Assembly (NCBI GenBank): GCA_963575745.1
Contig: CAUYUJ010003012.1
Coordinates: 1-64,000 of the forward strand
Length of the DNA: 64,000 nt
Source: Prorocentrum cordatum
Lineage: Eukaryota; Sar; Dinophyceae; Prorocentrales; Prorocentraceae
Direction of reading: 5' to 3'
The notes beneath the pieces are model-generated. The model did no database searches and had not been told where the DNA came from. It saw only the letters and a list, made by a program, of their open reading frames with translations. A program made the position numbers and the translations under genes. Position 1 is the stretch's first letter, and each line of letters starts with the position of its first letter. Positions 32,295-43,479 of this stretch are shown here, one piece after another.

Positions 32295-34625
32295 GTGCGC
32301 GTAGCTGGAAGCCAGACAATTGTATTCCCGACGTCACTGCCAGCATGCTATAGCATGCTGGCAGGCCTGGCGGTCGCAACGGACCCTCTGTCGCACGCCA
32401 CGGCAGCGGGGATGGCCGCCAGCCGGCCGCGGGCAATGCAGCGGCTGCTTGTTTTCTGCTGCTAGCTGCTAATTGTTGCCGCTGCTGGCTTGTGTGCTGC
32501 CGGATATGGAGGCCGTCCTGGAGGGTCCTATGGCCGAAGCTATTGGGGGCCTCGTTGGGCCGTCTTGGGGCCGTCCTGGGCCGTCTCGGAGTCCTCTGGG
32601 GGTCTGTTGGGCCGCCGTGGCGCTCTCTGGAGGGCGTGTCGGGCCGTCTGGAAGCTCTCCGAAGCCTACCGTAATATTCTGGGAGCCCTCTGGGGCCGCC
32701 TTTGGGCTCTCTTGGGGCAGTCAAAGACCGCCCAGAGGGCCCTAAGACGGCCCGACGACGGACCGAGACGGCCCAAGGAGGCCCCGAAAGCAAGCGAGGA
32801 GGCTCGATGGGGGCCCCCAGAGGGCCCAAGGTGGCCCGCAAGCAGGCCAAGAGTCTCCCCCGAAGCCGTCTTGGAGCTGTCTCGCGTCGAAACGCCTGCG
32901 AAGAAAGAGACATACATCTTCCTTTGGGTGTTGGAAAGCTTTGCAATTGCCCTGGTCTTCTGGACAATTCCTGCAAGGCCTCTTGGAGCGTCCAGGGGCC
33001 TTTTGGAGGCCTCTTGGAACCGCTTGAGATCTCTCGGGGCCCTGTCTGGCGCTTGTCGGGGCCAATTCTGGCCATCTTGGACATTACCGAAGGCTGTCTC
33101 TGCGACGTCTTGGGGACCCAGAGCCCACAGGGACCCAGAGGCAGTGCCAACGCCGCTGGAGGCAGAGAAAGCGATTGGCCCACGCACTTGTCCCAGAAGT
33201 GCAGGGATGATGATAGCTTCGGGCTCCAGTTTCAAAGTTTTTGACGTTGCGGCTCGCTCTCGGGAGCCTCGGGTTGAAGAGCTTACTGTGTCACCGTTCG
33301 CTCTTAGGGAGCCTTGGATTGAAAAGCCTTTTACTGTACCGATCGCTCTTTTATTTGGTGTCTGTGCGCCTTCTCCGTGGTCCTTGTGGGGGAATTTTTG
33401 GAGACCTGCAGGGGCTCTGTTGGGCCCTTCTGTGGCCGTCTTGGGACGTCTTGGTGCCCGTTTGGGCCGTCACAGGGCGTCCTGGAGGCCTTGGACCGTC
33501 GGGCTCTCTGGAGGGCTTCATGGGGCCCTCTTGCGAGCCTCGTCGGGCCCTCTGGGAGCCCTCTTGGAGCCGTCTTGGGGCCCTCCCAGGCCTTTTGAAG
33601 GCCCCCTTGGGCCGTCTTTGGGCCCTCTTGCACGGTATTGGAGCTCTCTTGGGGGCCGCTTGGGTCGTCTTGAAGGGTTTTGGGGGGCCTCTTGGCCTGT
33701 CCTGGACCGCGCAACAACGCAAAAGGCGGATATGCTGACCATGTACATTTCCCCAGAGGAATGTGACGATGTGTGCCTCTTTGGCGTCCTCTGGTGCCCT
33801 CTCGGAGCGTCTTTGGGGCCTCTTGGACTGTCTTGGAACTCCTTTTTGAAATCTTCGGGGCGCCTTGGAAGCCTTGGACCGTCTTGGGGCTCTCTGGAGG
33901 GCTTCCTGGGGCCCTCTTGGGAGCCTCGTCTTGGAGCTCTCTTGGGGGCCGCTTGGGTCGTTTTGGGGGGTTTGGGGGAGGCCTCTTCGTCTGTCCTGGA
34001 CCGTATAACAACGCAAAAGGTGGAGATGCTGAAGATCTGAAGATGTACGTTTGCCCATCGGAATGTGACCATTTTTGCCATTTAGGCGTCCTCTCGGGGC
34101 CCTCTCGGAGCGTCTTTGGGGCCTCTTGGGCCGTCTTGGGGCCACCTTCTGAGGTCTTTGGGGCGTCTTGGACGCCTTGGACCGTCTTGGGGGCCGCTTG
34201 GGTCGTCTTGGGGGGTTTGGGGGGGCCTCTTGGCTTGTCCTGGGCCGCGCAACAACGCAAAAGGCGGAGATGCTGAACATGTACATTTCCCCAGAGGAAT
34301 GTGACGATATGTGCCTCTTTGGCGTCCTCTCGGGGCCCTCTCGGAGCGTCTTTGGGGCCTCTTGGACGGTCTTGCAGCCACCTTCGGAGGTCTTTGGAGC
34401 GTTAAGGCCCGTCTCGGCACCAACTGAGGCCGTCTTGGAACGCTCTTGGACAGTCTTACAACCCCTCTGGGACGCCTCTTGCGCCGTCGCGGGCGATTCG
34501 TCCCCGTGGTGGGGCCGTGGACGCGTGATTTTATGCACTTGAGTGCCCACCCTTCTGGCACGCGCTTCCGCCCGCCACGTAGGAGAGACTCGGGCTGACC
34601 CGTGGACTCCGTCCACGACATCTTG
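32295..34625. repeat. Segmental duplication B, copy 2
   Basis: Partner of 23140-25340. Inside, a ~70-bp punctuation box (CAACGCAAAAGGCGGA, then CCCCAGAGGAATGTGACGAT) occurs at 33715, 34010 and 34250, each followed by CCTCTTTGGCGTCCTCT or a similar word. A 516-codon open frame at 32490-34040 is array translation. Confidence 0.88.
34530..34625 (-). pseudogene. Truncated PPR-like head
   Basis: The minus strand reads LSYVAGGSACQKG with the leader VVDGVHGSA before it. Homology ends after CAGAAGG, followed by GTGGGCACTC as at 25.26 kb. Confidence 0.5.
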
Positions 34626-35270
34626 CCGAAATGGCTCTAGGGGGGAAGGGCGGCAACGCTGCCATCCACATGGCGTGGGCCCGTTCTCCAGCAGCGCCCC
34701 GCCTTGGACGTTGGCACTGGCAGCGACGACGACGATGACGGGGGCGCGCGGCGCGCCAGGCGCCGGCGGTTGGGGCCCGCACCCCGTCGAACTGGCGGGG
34801 CGTCCCGCGGGCCTGCACAGCCTGTCGCGGCCGAGGAAGGGGGGGGGGGGGCAGAGCTGTCAGCATCGGTCCCTGGGCCCCCCCCCCACTGTCGAAGCGC
34901 ACCCAGTGTTGTCTGCTGCGTCCAGCCGTGGCGGCGAGGAGACTTCCTGAAGGCGAATTTGTCTGTGTGTGAACTCGGCCTCCGCCGATGTCGTCTGGCC
35001 CGAGCCTGGGCAGAGGGTGGCATCCTCTCTGCGTCCATCGCCTGGGCCGCCTCTCGGAAGCACGCCCAGATCCTGTGCCACCCAAACACCTCGCGGCAAT
35101 GCGCCGCGCGAGGTTCGGTAACCTTCGCGCCCTTGTGCCCGCACCCTCGGAGACGGGCAGCGCTCCGTATGCAGCCATGAGCCGTGTGAGGGGTGCGCCG
35201 GGCTAGAGGGTAGAACCGCTGAGCGCCCTTCTCTGACACAATATCAGTTTCTCCTCCACTCTCCATCTCC
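34626..35270. other. GC-rich region without a recognised gene
   Basis: Open frames exist on both strands (about 160 residues + and 209 residues -) but neither shows a domain. It lies upstream, on the minus strand, of a PPR leader, so it could hold an N-terminal exon; no splice site can be proved. Confidence 0.3.
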
Positions 35271-36215
35271 GCAGAAACGAAACCCGAAACTACAGAGTAA
35301 GCGCCAAAGCGCAGGTTGACGAAAGACGTCTCTCCAGAACCCTTTTGCCCACCTAGGACCTCGGAGAATAAACCTCGAGCGTGGTGTTTATTTTCCGTCG
35401 ACGTGGCGGGCCGACGGATGGTCTTGGGGGGCGTTTTCTCTGCCGACTGCTGGACCCTGGAGAATGGCCTCCGAGGTTACGGACAATTTTTCGTGGGCGT
35501 CGTTGATCCGCGAACGATCCGTGCGAGACGTCTGTGCCCCACCTGGAGCCTGGGGGGAAACCTTCAGAGTTGGTACCGGCATTCCGTGGACGTGGCGAGC
35601 CGACGAACGTCCTGGGCGAGGGTTAACTGCTCCGCCCTGGGGCGTCGGAAAATAAACCTCCAAATCTGGGTTTATTTTCTGTGGGTGTGGCCGCGCCCCG
35701 GGTCATGCATTGGGAGGGTAGAGACGGACAGGCCTCGGTAAAAAATAGCGAGCACTCATGCCACATTCATCTGTCAACGCCTTCCCCTCCCCCCAACGTT
35801 CAAAGTTGGCGGTGGGTCTGATGAGTTGCCTCTCGACCGCAGTCTCCCCCGCGCGTGCCAACTTTGAGTTTGGGGGGCAAGGGGGGGTGTTTACTAATTG
35901 TTTCCCTCTACCGGAACACCGCAGAAACTAAATCCAGAACTCCAGAGTAAGCGCCAAAGCGCTGGTTGACGAAAGACGTCTCCCCAGAACCCTTTTGCCC
36001 ACCTGGGACCTCGGAGAATAAACCTCGAGCGTGGTGTTCATTTTCCGTCAACGTGGCGGGCGGACGGATGGTCTTGGAGGGCGTTTTTTTGGCCGACCGC
36101 GGGACCCTTGAGAATGGCCTCCGAGGTTACGGAGTATTTTTCGTGGGCGTCGTTGATCCACGAACGATCCGGGCGAGACGTCTGTGCCCCATCTGCAGCC
36201 TCGGGGGGAGACTTC
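35270..36215 (+). repeat. Direct duplication with internal ~93-bp coding-like repeats
   Basis: 35273-35560 is repeated at 35926-36210. Within each copy a ~93-bp unit (31 codons) repeats three to four times. Both copies keep the same open + frame (35316-35741 and 35966-36367; TKDVSPEPFCPP, TLENGLRGYG, FFVGVVDPRTIRARRLCP). The 35.76-35.93 kb gap is unrelated. No protein family is recognised. Confidence 0.6.
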
Positions 36216-36600
36216 GAAGCCGTCTTGCACTCCTCCAGGAGCCGTCTTGGAGCACTCCTGAGTCGTCTTGGGGCCCTGGCCGGAGCCTCTTCGGCGGCCT
36301 TGGAGCGTTCGGGGAGGCCCCAAAAGCCGTCTTGGGCCGCTCTCGGCTTGAAAGTGCGAGAACCTGAAATCAGACAAAACACCATGAAACAAATCAATGA
36401 TTTCTGGCCGCCGCGAGCCATCTGGACGGCCTCTTGGGCCGTCCTGGGGCCATGTTGGGGCTCTTGGCCCGATCTCGGCGCCCCCTGAAGGCGACCCGAA
36501 GCGTGCTCGAGCCGCGCGGAGGCACGCCTGGCCGCGCCGGGCCGGGGCCGCGCCAGGGGCCTGCCGAGGCCGAATTTGGATGCTTGATGCGTTCTCCTTC
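36216..36600. repeat. GGCCGTCTTGG-type array
   Basis: Short array with an A-rich box near 36350-36410 (CAAATCAATGATTTCTGGCC). Confidence 0.75.
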
Positions 36601-36604
36601 CCCC

Positions 36605-37014
36605 TTGCGCTTCCCCCGGCCATGTAGGACAGATGACGTCGGGCTCCAGCTTTGCCTCCCACATCTCGCTCAGCAGCGCAAGCGCCGGCTGCCACTGCTC
36701 GCCCTTCTCGCACGCGCTGACCCCAGCGCTGTAGCTGACGACGTTGGGCTTCAGCTTCGCCTCCCACATCTCGCTCAGCAGCGCAAGCGCCGGCTGCCAC
36801 TGCTCGCCCTTCTCGCACGCGCTGACCCCAGCGCTGTAGCTGACTAGGGCTGACCCGTGGACTCCGTCCACGACATCTTTCTGGAATGGTTATCGGAGGA
36901 ACGGCGCAGATTGTACCGAAAATCTTCAAACACGGCGGCGGCTCGGGCGGCGGCAGCGAGACCGCGCCTTCGTGTCCGAGCTCTTGCAGCGCTGCAGCAG
37001 CTTGGCCCAGCGCA
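36605..37014 (-). pseudogene. PPR-like cassette: leader plus two motifs
   Basis: The minus strand gives the basic leader as at 17.3 kb, then two nearly identical 35-residue motifs at 36629-36838 (YSAGVSACEKGEQWQPALAL twice). A third head (SYMAGGSARGK) follows and is cut at the GGAAGG edge. The near identity of the two motifs indicates recent duplication of a 105-bp unit. Confidence 0.6.
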
Positions 37015-38130
37015 CTGCTCGTTCACCCCCCTCCTATTGAGGACAGTTTCGAAGTCTCTCGGGGATGTGCGTCGAAGTCGAAGCCCATCTGAGGCGTCTC
37101 AGGAGCGCTCGGGGAAGGGCTCGGGAGGCCATCGGGGAAAGCCACCGAAAGCGCCGGGGAGGCTCGCAAGGATCTACAGGGAGGGCCCAAGAGAGCTTCA
37201 AGAAAATTTGAAATTCTGTCAAATCTTTAGAGAAACCGCTGTTGGGTCGGCAATCACCTCCAGGCGCGCCTTGATGGTGCGATCCAGTCGCATCACCGCC
37301 AACGGGAGGGTTTGTTCGCCATGTCCCATTCTGTTCGCCCAGAGGGTCTGTGGAGGCCTGGGCGAACAGAACGGGACAGGGCAAGGAATGGGGAAGACTT
37401 GTCCGAATCTGGGCCCCCCAGATGCTCGTCCGAAGAATGCGGAGAGGTCCCAGGGTCATATCAATTGGCTGCTGTCCCAGGGGTCCGGTCTGCTTGGCCC
37501 GAAGAGTTTGCCAAGGCCCCTGGGGGAACAGAATGGCACAGCATATCGGGCAAAGGGGGGCGGTAGCTGGCCTGTCAGACCCGGCGTTCGTCTTCTGCCC
37601 AAGCGGCGCGGGGCCCACGGGCCCCAGGGTTGGCGTCCCGCTGGGATTCCTCTTGTTCGCCCACAGGGTTGGAGGAGGCCTCCAGGCGAACAGAATGGGG
37701 CAGGACAATGAATGTGGGAGACTTGTCGCAAGCTCCCAGCCCCCCCAAGTGTGCGCCCGAAGGGTGTGGGGCCGCGTTGGCTCCCTCAAAGGGCCGTCTT
37801 GGAGCCGTCTAGGCCCGTCTTGAGGGCGCCGTTTGCCCTGATGGGGCCGTCTTGGTTCGTCGTGGGCCCCTCATGGGCGCGTCCGTAGGCCGTCCTGGGC
37901 CCATCGGGGTCCTCGTGGGGCTGTCTTGGAGCCGTCTGGGACCGTGAGGGGCCGCCTTGGAGTCGTCTTGGGCCCCTCCTGTGCGCCTCCTTGGGCCGTC
38001 CTGGGCCCAGCAGGGGCCGTGTTGGCACCCTCTTGGGGCTGTCTTGGAGCCGTCTTGAGCCGTCGCAGCGCGCCTTGGGTTGTGCTGGGTCCGTCTTGGC
38101 CCGTCTTGGGGCCTTCCTGGGCGGTTCCTC
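36830..38130. repeat. Segmental duplication A, copy 2
   Basis: Partner of 17220-18533, offset about 19.6 kb. Homology ends near 38130 at GGCGGTTCCTCGG, where the two arrays diverge. Confidence 0.9.
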
Positions 38131-39445
38131 GGACCCTCCTGGGACTTTCTGGGGCCTCTTGGTGCATCGGACCGCCGAAACGGCGGGAAACGCAAAGGGT
38201 GTAACAGTAAACAATGGAAAATTAACGATTTTTGCCAGCTGGGGCTCTCTTGCCATCTTGGCCCGTCTTGAGGCCCCGAACGGGCGCGTCCTTGGGCCGT
38301 CCTGGGCGCACCCTCCTGAGACCGTCTTGGAATCGTCTTGGGCCGTCTTGAGCGCGCCTTGGGCCGTCCTGGGCCGGTCTGGGGCCGTTTTGGCACCCTC
38401 GCGGCGAGGAAGCTCGGAGGCGGGCTCGAGGCCTCTTCGGGGCCATTTTGGAAGCTGTTGGGGCCTCTGTAGGGGCCGCGGTTGGGCTCCTTGGGAGCCT
38501 CCTGGGGCCTCTTCGGGGGATTCTTAGCGGCCCCTTGGGGCCTCTTGGGGGCCTGTTTGGGCCTCCTGGCGCTCTCTTGGGGCGGAAGGCTCGGATTTTC
38601 GGTCCGTGGTCCCGCTCTTGGCCCCCTCTTGGGCCTGTCTTCGGGCCCTCGTGGGCCGTCTTGAGCGTCTCTTGGGTCGTCTTGGGGCCCTTCTTGGGCT
38701 GTCTTGGGGCGCCGTCTTCGAGCGTCGCAAAGCGGAAAAGGCGAGAAGGCAAAAATCCTTCCAAAACCATCGTAAAGCGGACGATTTTGAGGCCCAAAAC
38801 CGTCCTGAGGCGGTCCCCTCGTCCGCCCCTCTCGCTTCGAAGTAGTTTTTAAGCCCCGTGGCACCTCTTGGGGATCTCTTTTGGGCTCCTGGGGGCCTCT
38901 TGGGCCTCTCTGAGCCCGTCTATCGCGCCCCTTGGGCTGTCTTGGGGCCCCCTAGGACCTTCTTGGGCGGTCCTTGGGACGTCTTGGAGCCATCTTGGGC
39001 CGCTCTTCGGGCCATCTTGGGGTCCCGGTGGCCTGTCCTGGGCGCCTCTGGGGCCGTCCTGGGGCCGCCTTGGACCGTCTTGGGGCCCTCTTGGACCGTC
39101 TTGGGGTCCTCTTGGGGACCTCTTCGACCGTCTTGGAGCGGTCTTGGATGCCTCTGGGAGGGTTTCGGAGCGTCGGGAAGCCGAAAAAGCGAGGAAGCAA
39201 AAAACCTCGGGAAAACCAATGAAAATCAACGATTTTGGCCTCTCGGGCCTCTCCTGGGATGCCTCTTGGGAGGCCTATTGGGCCGTCTTGGGGAGCTCTT
39301 GGGCCGTCTTGGGCCAATCTTGGGCGTCTTGGCCGGATCATTGCGCGTCTTGGGGCCCTCTTGGGCCGCCTTCGGGGCATCTTGAGCGGCTCGGAGCCGT
39401 CTTTGGGCCGTCGGGGCGGCCTCCGGAGCGTCTCGGAGCCATTTC
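38131..39445. repeat. GGCCGTCTTGG-type array
   Basis: Long array with punctuation boxes near 38170-38235, 38730-38790 and 39175-39240 (CCGAAAAAGCGAGGAAGC type). No gene. Confidence 0.85.
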
Positions 39446-39464
39446 TAGTCATTTGGCTGGATTT

Positions 39465-39545
39465 CCTTCCGGCACGCGGTTCCTCCGGCCATATAGTATA
39501 GACTAGGGCTGACCCGTGGACTCCGTCCACGACATCTGGCCGAAA
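39465..39545 (-). pseudogene. Truncated PPR-like head
   Basis: Leader VVDGVHGSAL and head LYYMAGGTACRK on the minus strand. Homology ends after CGGAAGG; the next bases are AAATCC, so this head has no GT donor. Confidence 0.45.
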
Positions 39546-39824
39546 AAATTCTCGGGGCAGCGGCGGGAATGCTGCCGAAAGGATATCGACATGGCGGTCA
39601 GCCCCTCGGCTGCGAGGGGGCCTCTGGGGGCCCTCTTTGGCTCTCGTCGATGCTCTGAGCCTGGTGTTTTGCTCTCCCCCCAGCGCTGCCGCCTCCGCTG
39701 CTGCCCTCATCGTCCTCGTCCTAGCCAGGTCGTCGTCGTCTTCATTCCCGCTCTGTCATCGACCGCGCGATATTCGCTTGCGCCCTTGCTCCTCCTCCCC
39801 TCCTCTTCCCCCCTCGCCCTCCCC
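39546..39824. other. Short mixed region
   Basis: No gene is recognised. It lies between a PPR leader and a pure CGT microsatellite. Confidence 0.3.
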
Positions 39825-39827
39825 AAT

Positions 39828-39830
39828 ATA

Positions 39831-39924
<94 letters not shown>

Positions 39925-39931
39925 GGACTTG
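39828..39931 (+). repeat. (CGT)n microsatellite
   Basis: About 100 bp of pure TCG/CGT, the complement of the GAC family found at 9 and 19 kb. Confidence 0.95.
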
Positions 39932-39934
39932 AGC

Positions 39935-40090
39935 CGACGACCACGATCACAACGACGACGGCGCCAAGTCCGTGTGTCAGCGCGCATCCCGAGCAGCAGC
40001 GTCATGCACTATGAAGGTGGAGCTGGGTGGCCCCGGACAATTTCTGAACATTTCCACCAACGGGGGCGGTCTGTTCAGAAGTTGTCCAGG
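39935..40090 (+). repeat. Inverted-repeat pair, left arm
   Basis: The partner, in opposite orientation, is at about 41205-41360. Both arms border a GAC-type microsatellite and share the peptide frame around MCQR, SRAA and GGPGQFLN. See the finding on conserved coding. Confidence 0.7.
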
Positions 40091-40140
40091 TCCTCCTCCT
40101 CCTCCTCCTCCTCCTCCTCCTCCTCCTCCTCCTCCTGTCC
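40091..40140 (+). repeat. TCC microsatellite
   Basis: About 45 bp of perfect (TCC)n in front of duplication C. Confidence 0.92.
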
Positions 40141-41050
40141 CTGGGGCCTTCATCTGCTCGATATCCGATCACCAATCGTGGACGCTAAAACGACGCCCCC
40201 CAGAAGGCGAGCATCCAAGGCCCTCGGAGCGTCCAAATCGGGTCCTCTGGGCCTGCGATCCGCGTCTCGCCTCTGGTCCGCCCCCCTCTCACGGAGGCAA
40301 ATTCGAAGCCACTTAGGGCGTCATGGAGACGGGCTGTGTGGGGCCTGCGGTATGGCTCTCGCCTGTCGTCCGCCCCCCCCCTCTTGGAGGCAACTTTGAA
40401 GCCACTGAGAGCCTCTTGGGGGCCGTTTGGGGGGCTGACTCTTACTCTTGGGGTATCTTTTCGGCTTCCTGGGAGCCTCTTGGGGCCCTCTTGAGCCGTC
40501 TCGTGTGCCTTCTAGGTATTGGGGCCGTCTTGGGCCGTCTTGGACCCGTCTTGGGCCGTCTTGGGCGGCTCTTGGGGCTGTCTTGGGTGCCTCTTGGGTA
40601 GGCTTGGGGCCCTCTTGGACTGTCATTTGGCCGTTTTTGATCGCCTTGGGGCCCTCACAGGGGGCATCTTGGGGCGATCTTGGGCGCCGGTCTGGCCGTC
40701 GTGGACGCGTCGGAGACGAGAAGCACAATAATTCCCAACATGTGTGTCTTCCGAAGAGAGGCGATTTGTGCCTCTTGGGGCTCTCCTGAGAAGTCTTCCA
40801 GGGCCGTCTTGGGAGCCTCCTGGCCTGCCTTGGTGGCCTATGGGGCCGTCGGGGCGGTCTCTTGAGCAGGTCGGAGCCATTTCGGGGCCGTCGGGGCGGT
40901 GTCCTGGCCTGCATTGGAGGCCTCTGGGACCGTCAGGGCGGCCTCTTGAACGGGTCGGAGCCGTCTTGGGGCCGTCGGGGACTCCATTGATCCAGAAACC
41001 CTTTTCGCACGCAGCGTTGCCAGCATTGTAGGATAATTAGGGCTGACCCG
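40140..41050. repeat. Duplication C, copy 1 (array type)
   Basis: Matches 41965-42800: CATCTGCTCGATATCCGATC, CCTCTCACGGAGGCAA, CCACTTAGGGCGTCATGG, then GGCCGTCTTGG array and a punctuation box near 40710. Both copies are preceded by a TCC tract and end in a PPR head. Confidence 0.85.
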
Positions 41051-41080
41051 TGGCCTACGGACACGACAAGTTCAATGAAA
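40995..41080 (-). pseudogene. Truncated PPR-like head
   Basis: The minus strand reads LSYNAGNAACEKG after a diverged leader. Homology ends at GAAAAGG, followed by GTTTCTGG. The same edge and downstream words occur at 42.75 kb. Confidence 0.5.
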
Positions 41081-41204
41081 TTGCTTACAGAGGGTGGGTC
41101 GTAACGAAATGCGGGCCAGGTTGGTCTGGAGGTAAGAAGGGGGAAGAAAGAACAACCGAAGGCAAATCGCAAGCGCAGCGGTTGCTTGGCCACAAGTGGG
41201 CCCT

Positions 41205-41360
41205 GACAATTTCTGAACAGACTGCCCCCCTGGGAGCACATGTTCAGGAATTGTCCGGGGCCACCCCGCTCCATCTTCACAGTGCATGACTCTGCTGCTC
41301 GGGATCCGCGCTGGCACACTGATTTGGCGTCGTCGTCGTTGTGATCGGGGTCGTCGGCTC
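41205..41360 (-). repeat. Inverted-repeat pair, right arm
   Basis: Complement of 39935-40090. The frame on the minus strand gives CQRGSRAAESCTVK and GGPGQFLNM. Confidence 0.7.
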
Positions 41361-41964
41361 AGTCGCGTCGTCGTCGCTGTCGCTGTCGCTGTCGTCGTCG
41401 TCGTCGCCGCCGCTGTCGCCGGCGACGTCGCCCTCCTCCTCCTCCTCCTCCTCCTCCTCCTCCTCCTCCGGCGCCTGCCTCGACGTAGTGCACGGAGCAG
41501 CAGCCGTCGTGGCCTTGAGGGTCGGCGCGCGCAAGTGGCGAAGACCATCGGCTCCGGAACGGAGCGCGGAGCGGCGGTGGGCCTTGATGAGCGTCCTAGT
41601 TTGGTTTCTTGCCGGTGCTGCTCGTTTGAAGTGTGCTTGCTTGCTTGCTGGCGGTAAGCGCTCCTCTGCCACCGCTAGCGCTCGGGAGCCTCGGCGTTCA
41701 GAGCTTTGTGTGCGTCACCGTGCGCTCTTGAAGTCTTCGCACTAACGCTTGGGAGCCTCGGCGTTCAGAGCTTTGGGTGCGTCACCGTTCGCTGTTGAAG
41801 TCTTCACGTTCAGAGGGTCGTACGTCATCTAGACCCTGGTGAGGCTTTCTTCGGGGTCTTCTGGGGCCTCCTCCTCGTCTTCATCCCCCCCTTCTTTTCC
41901 TCCTCCTCCTCCTCGTCCTCCTCCTCCTCCTCCTCCTCCTCCTCCTCGTCCTCTTCCTGTGTCA
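41361..41964. other. Microsatellites and mixed sequence
   Basis: TCG runs at 41325-41410, (TCC)n at 41430-41470 and 41890-41950. Between them two short direct repeats (GGGAGCCTCGGCGTTCAGAG near 41687 and 41752). No gene. Confidence 0.6.
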
Positions 41965-42800
41965 CTGGATCCTTCATCTGCTCGATCTCCGATCGCCAAT
42001 CGTGGACGCCACGACGACGCTCCTCAGAGAGTATCCAAGGCCCTCGGAGCGTCCAAAGCGGCTCTTCTGGGCCTGCGATCTGCGTCTCGCCTCTCGTCCG
42101 CCCCCCTCTCACGGAGGCAAGTTCAAAGCCACTTAGGGCGTCATGGGGGCCGGCTGTCTGGAGCCTGCGAGATGGCTCTCGCCAGCTGTCGTCCGCCCAC
42201 CCCCTCCCTCTTGGAGGCAACTTTGCAGCCACTGAGGGCCTCTTGGGGGCCTCTCGGGGCCCTCTTGGACCGTCTTGTGTGCCTTCTATGCCGTCTTGGG
42301 GCCGTCTTGGGCTGTTTTGGGCGCCTCTTGGGCCGTCTTGGGGCCGTCTTGGGCGGCTCTTGGGCAGCTCTTGGGGCTGTCTTGGGTGCCTCTTTGGTCG
42401 TCTTGGGCGCCTCTTGGACCGTCCTGGGGCCGTCTTGGATCGTCTTGGGGCCCTCGTGGGGGCATCTTGGGGCGATCTTTGGGGCCGGTCTGGCCGTCGT
42501 GGACACGTCGGAGACGAGAAGTACAAGAATGCCAATCATGCTTGTCTTCTGAACAGAATGTGGCGATGTTTGCCTCTTGGAGCTGGGAATTCCTCCAGGG
42601 CCGTCTTGGGAGCCTCCTGGCCTGCCTTGGGGGCCTCTGGGACCGTCGGGGCGGCCTCTTGAGCGTCTCGGAGCCGTCTTGGGGCCGTCGGGGCGCCGTC
42701 TTGAGCGTCTGGGGCGCCGTCGCGAGCGGCTCGCGGCCGTCCGGGACTCCATCGGTGCCGAAACCCTTCTCGCACGCAGCGTTCCCAGCATTGTCGGAAA
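41965..42800. repeat. Duplication C, copy 2
   Basis: Partner of 40140-41050; array with punctuation box near 42505-42575, ending in a truncated PPR head. Confidence 0.85.
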
Positions 42801-42905
42801 GATGACGTTGGGCTTCAGCTTCGCCTCCCACATCTCGCTGAGCAGCGCGAGCGCCGGCTGCCAATGCCCGCCCTTCTCGCACGCGCTGATCCCAGCGCTG
42901 TAACT
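42745..42905 (-). pseudogene. PPR-like fragment: one motif plus truncated head
   Basis: A full motif at 42798-42902 (YSAGISACEKGGHWQPALAL, ending LKPNVIF) is followed by a second head (DNAGNAACEKG) that stops at GAGAAGG before GTTTCGG. Frame differs between the two. Confidence 0.55.
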
Positions 42906-43140
42906 GACGAGGGGGACGACGGCGACGGCGGCGACGACGGGGGGGCATGGAACGGCAGGACGGAGCGGCGCGAGGTCCGCCGTCCTCGTTGAACTGGCAG
43001 GGGGCCCACTCGTTCCACGGGTCCTGGCTCATGAGGTCCAGGAGTTTCAGCGTCGCGCGGCTGCGAGGCCGTCCGGGGGGTGCTCAGTGGCCGTCGTGAG
43101 CTGGAGGCCTCCTGCCTCGGTGTGGGGCCCTCGGGGGGCC
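42906..43140. other. Short mixed region
   Basis: GC-rich, no recognised gene. Confidence 0.3.
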
Positions 43141-43142
43141 CT

Positions 43143-43335
43143 CGGAGGAGGATGAGGATGAGGATGAGGATGGGAATGAGGATGAGGATGAGGAGGAGGA
43201 GGAGGAGGAGGAGGAGGAGGAGGAGGAGGAGGAGGAGGAGGAGGAGGAGGAGCAGGAGGTGGAGCAAGAGGAGGAGGAGGAGGAGGAGGAGGAGGAGGAG
43301 GAGGAGGAGGAGCAGGAGGAGGAGCAGGAGGATCG
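43143..43335 (+). repeat. GAGGAT then GGA microsatellite
   Basis: (GAGGAT)n at 43146-43190, then GGA with GCA interruptions. It abuts the 3' end of LINE-B; relative to that element it is a TCC tract. Confidence 0.92.
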
Positions 43336-43479
43336 CACGCCACAGAGGGGAAAGGGGGAGAGAAAGTCCGACGGTCCAAAAAAAAACCCAGGGGGCCCAT
43401 CCGAGGGGAACTTTTTGTCACCCTGGCAGGAAGGCCAAAGACCTGCCAGGGGCCAACGACAGGGCCCCCCCCTGGGTAT

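Noticed and set aside
32490-34040. 516-codon open frame on the + strand
   Set aside because: It is a translation of the GGCCGTCTTGG array (Gly/Leu/Trp/Pro words). It is not conserved in the duplicate at 23-25 kb.
35273-36210. Direct repeats as LTRs of a small LTR element
   Set aside because: No TG..CA ends, primer-binding site or polypurine tract could be found.
21415-38460. Other spliced-leader-like words (CCATTTTGG) in arrays
   Set aside because: They match at most 9-10 bases and arise from GGGCCATCTTGGG repeat variants. Only 58097-58118 is complete.
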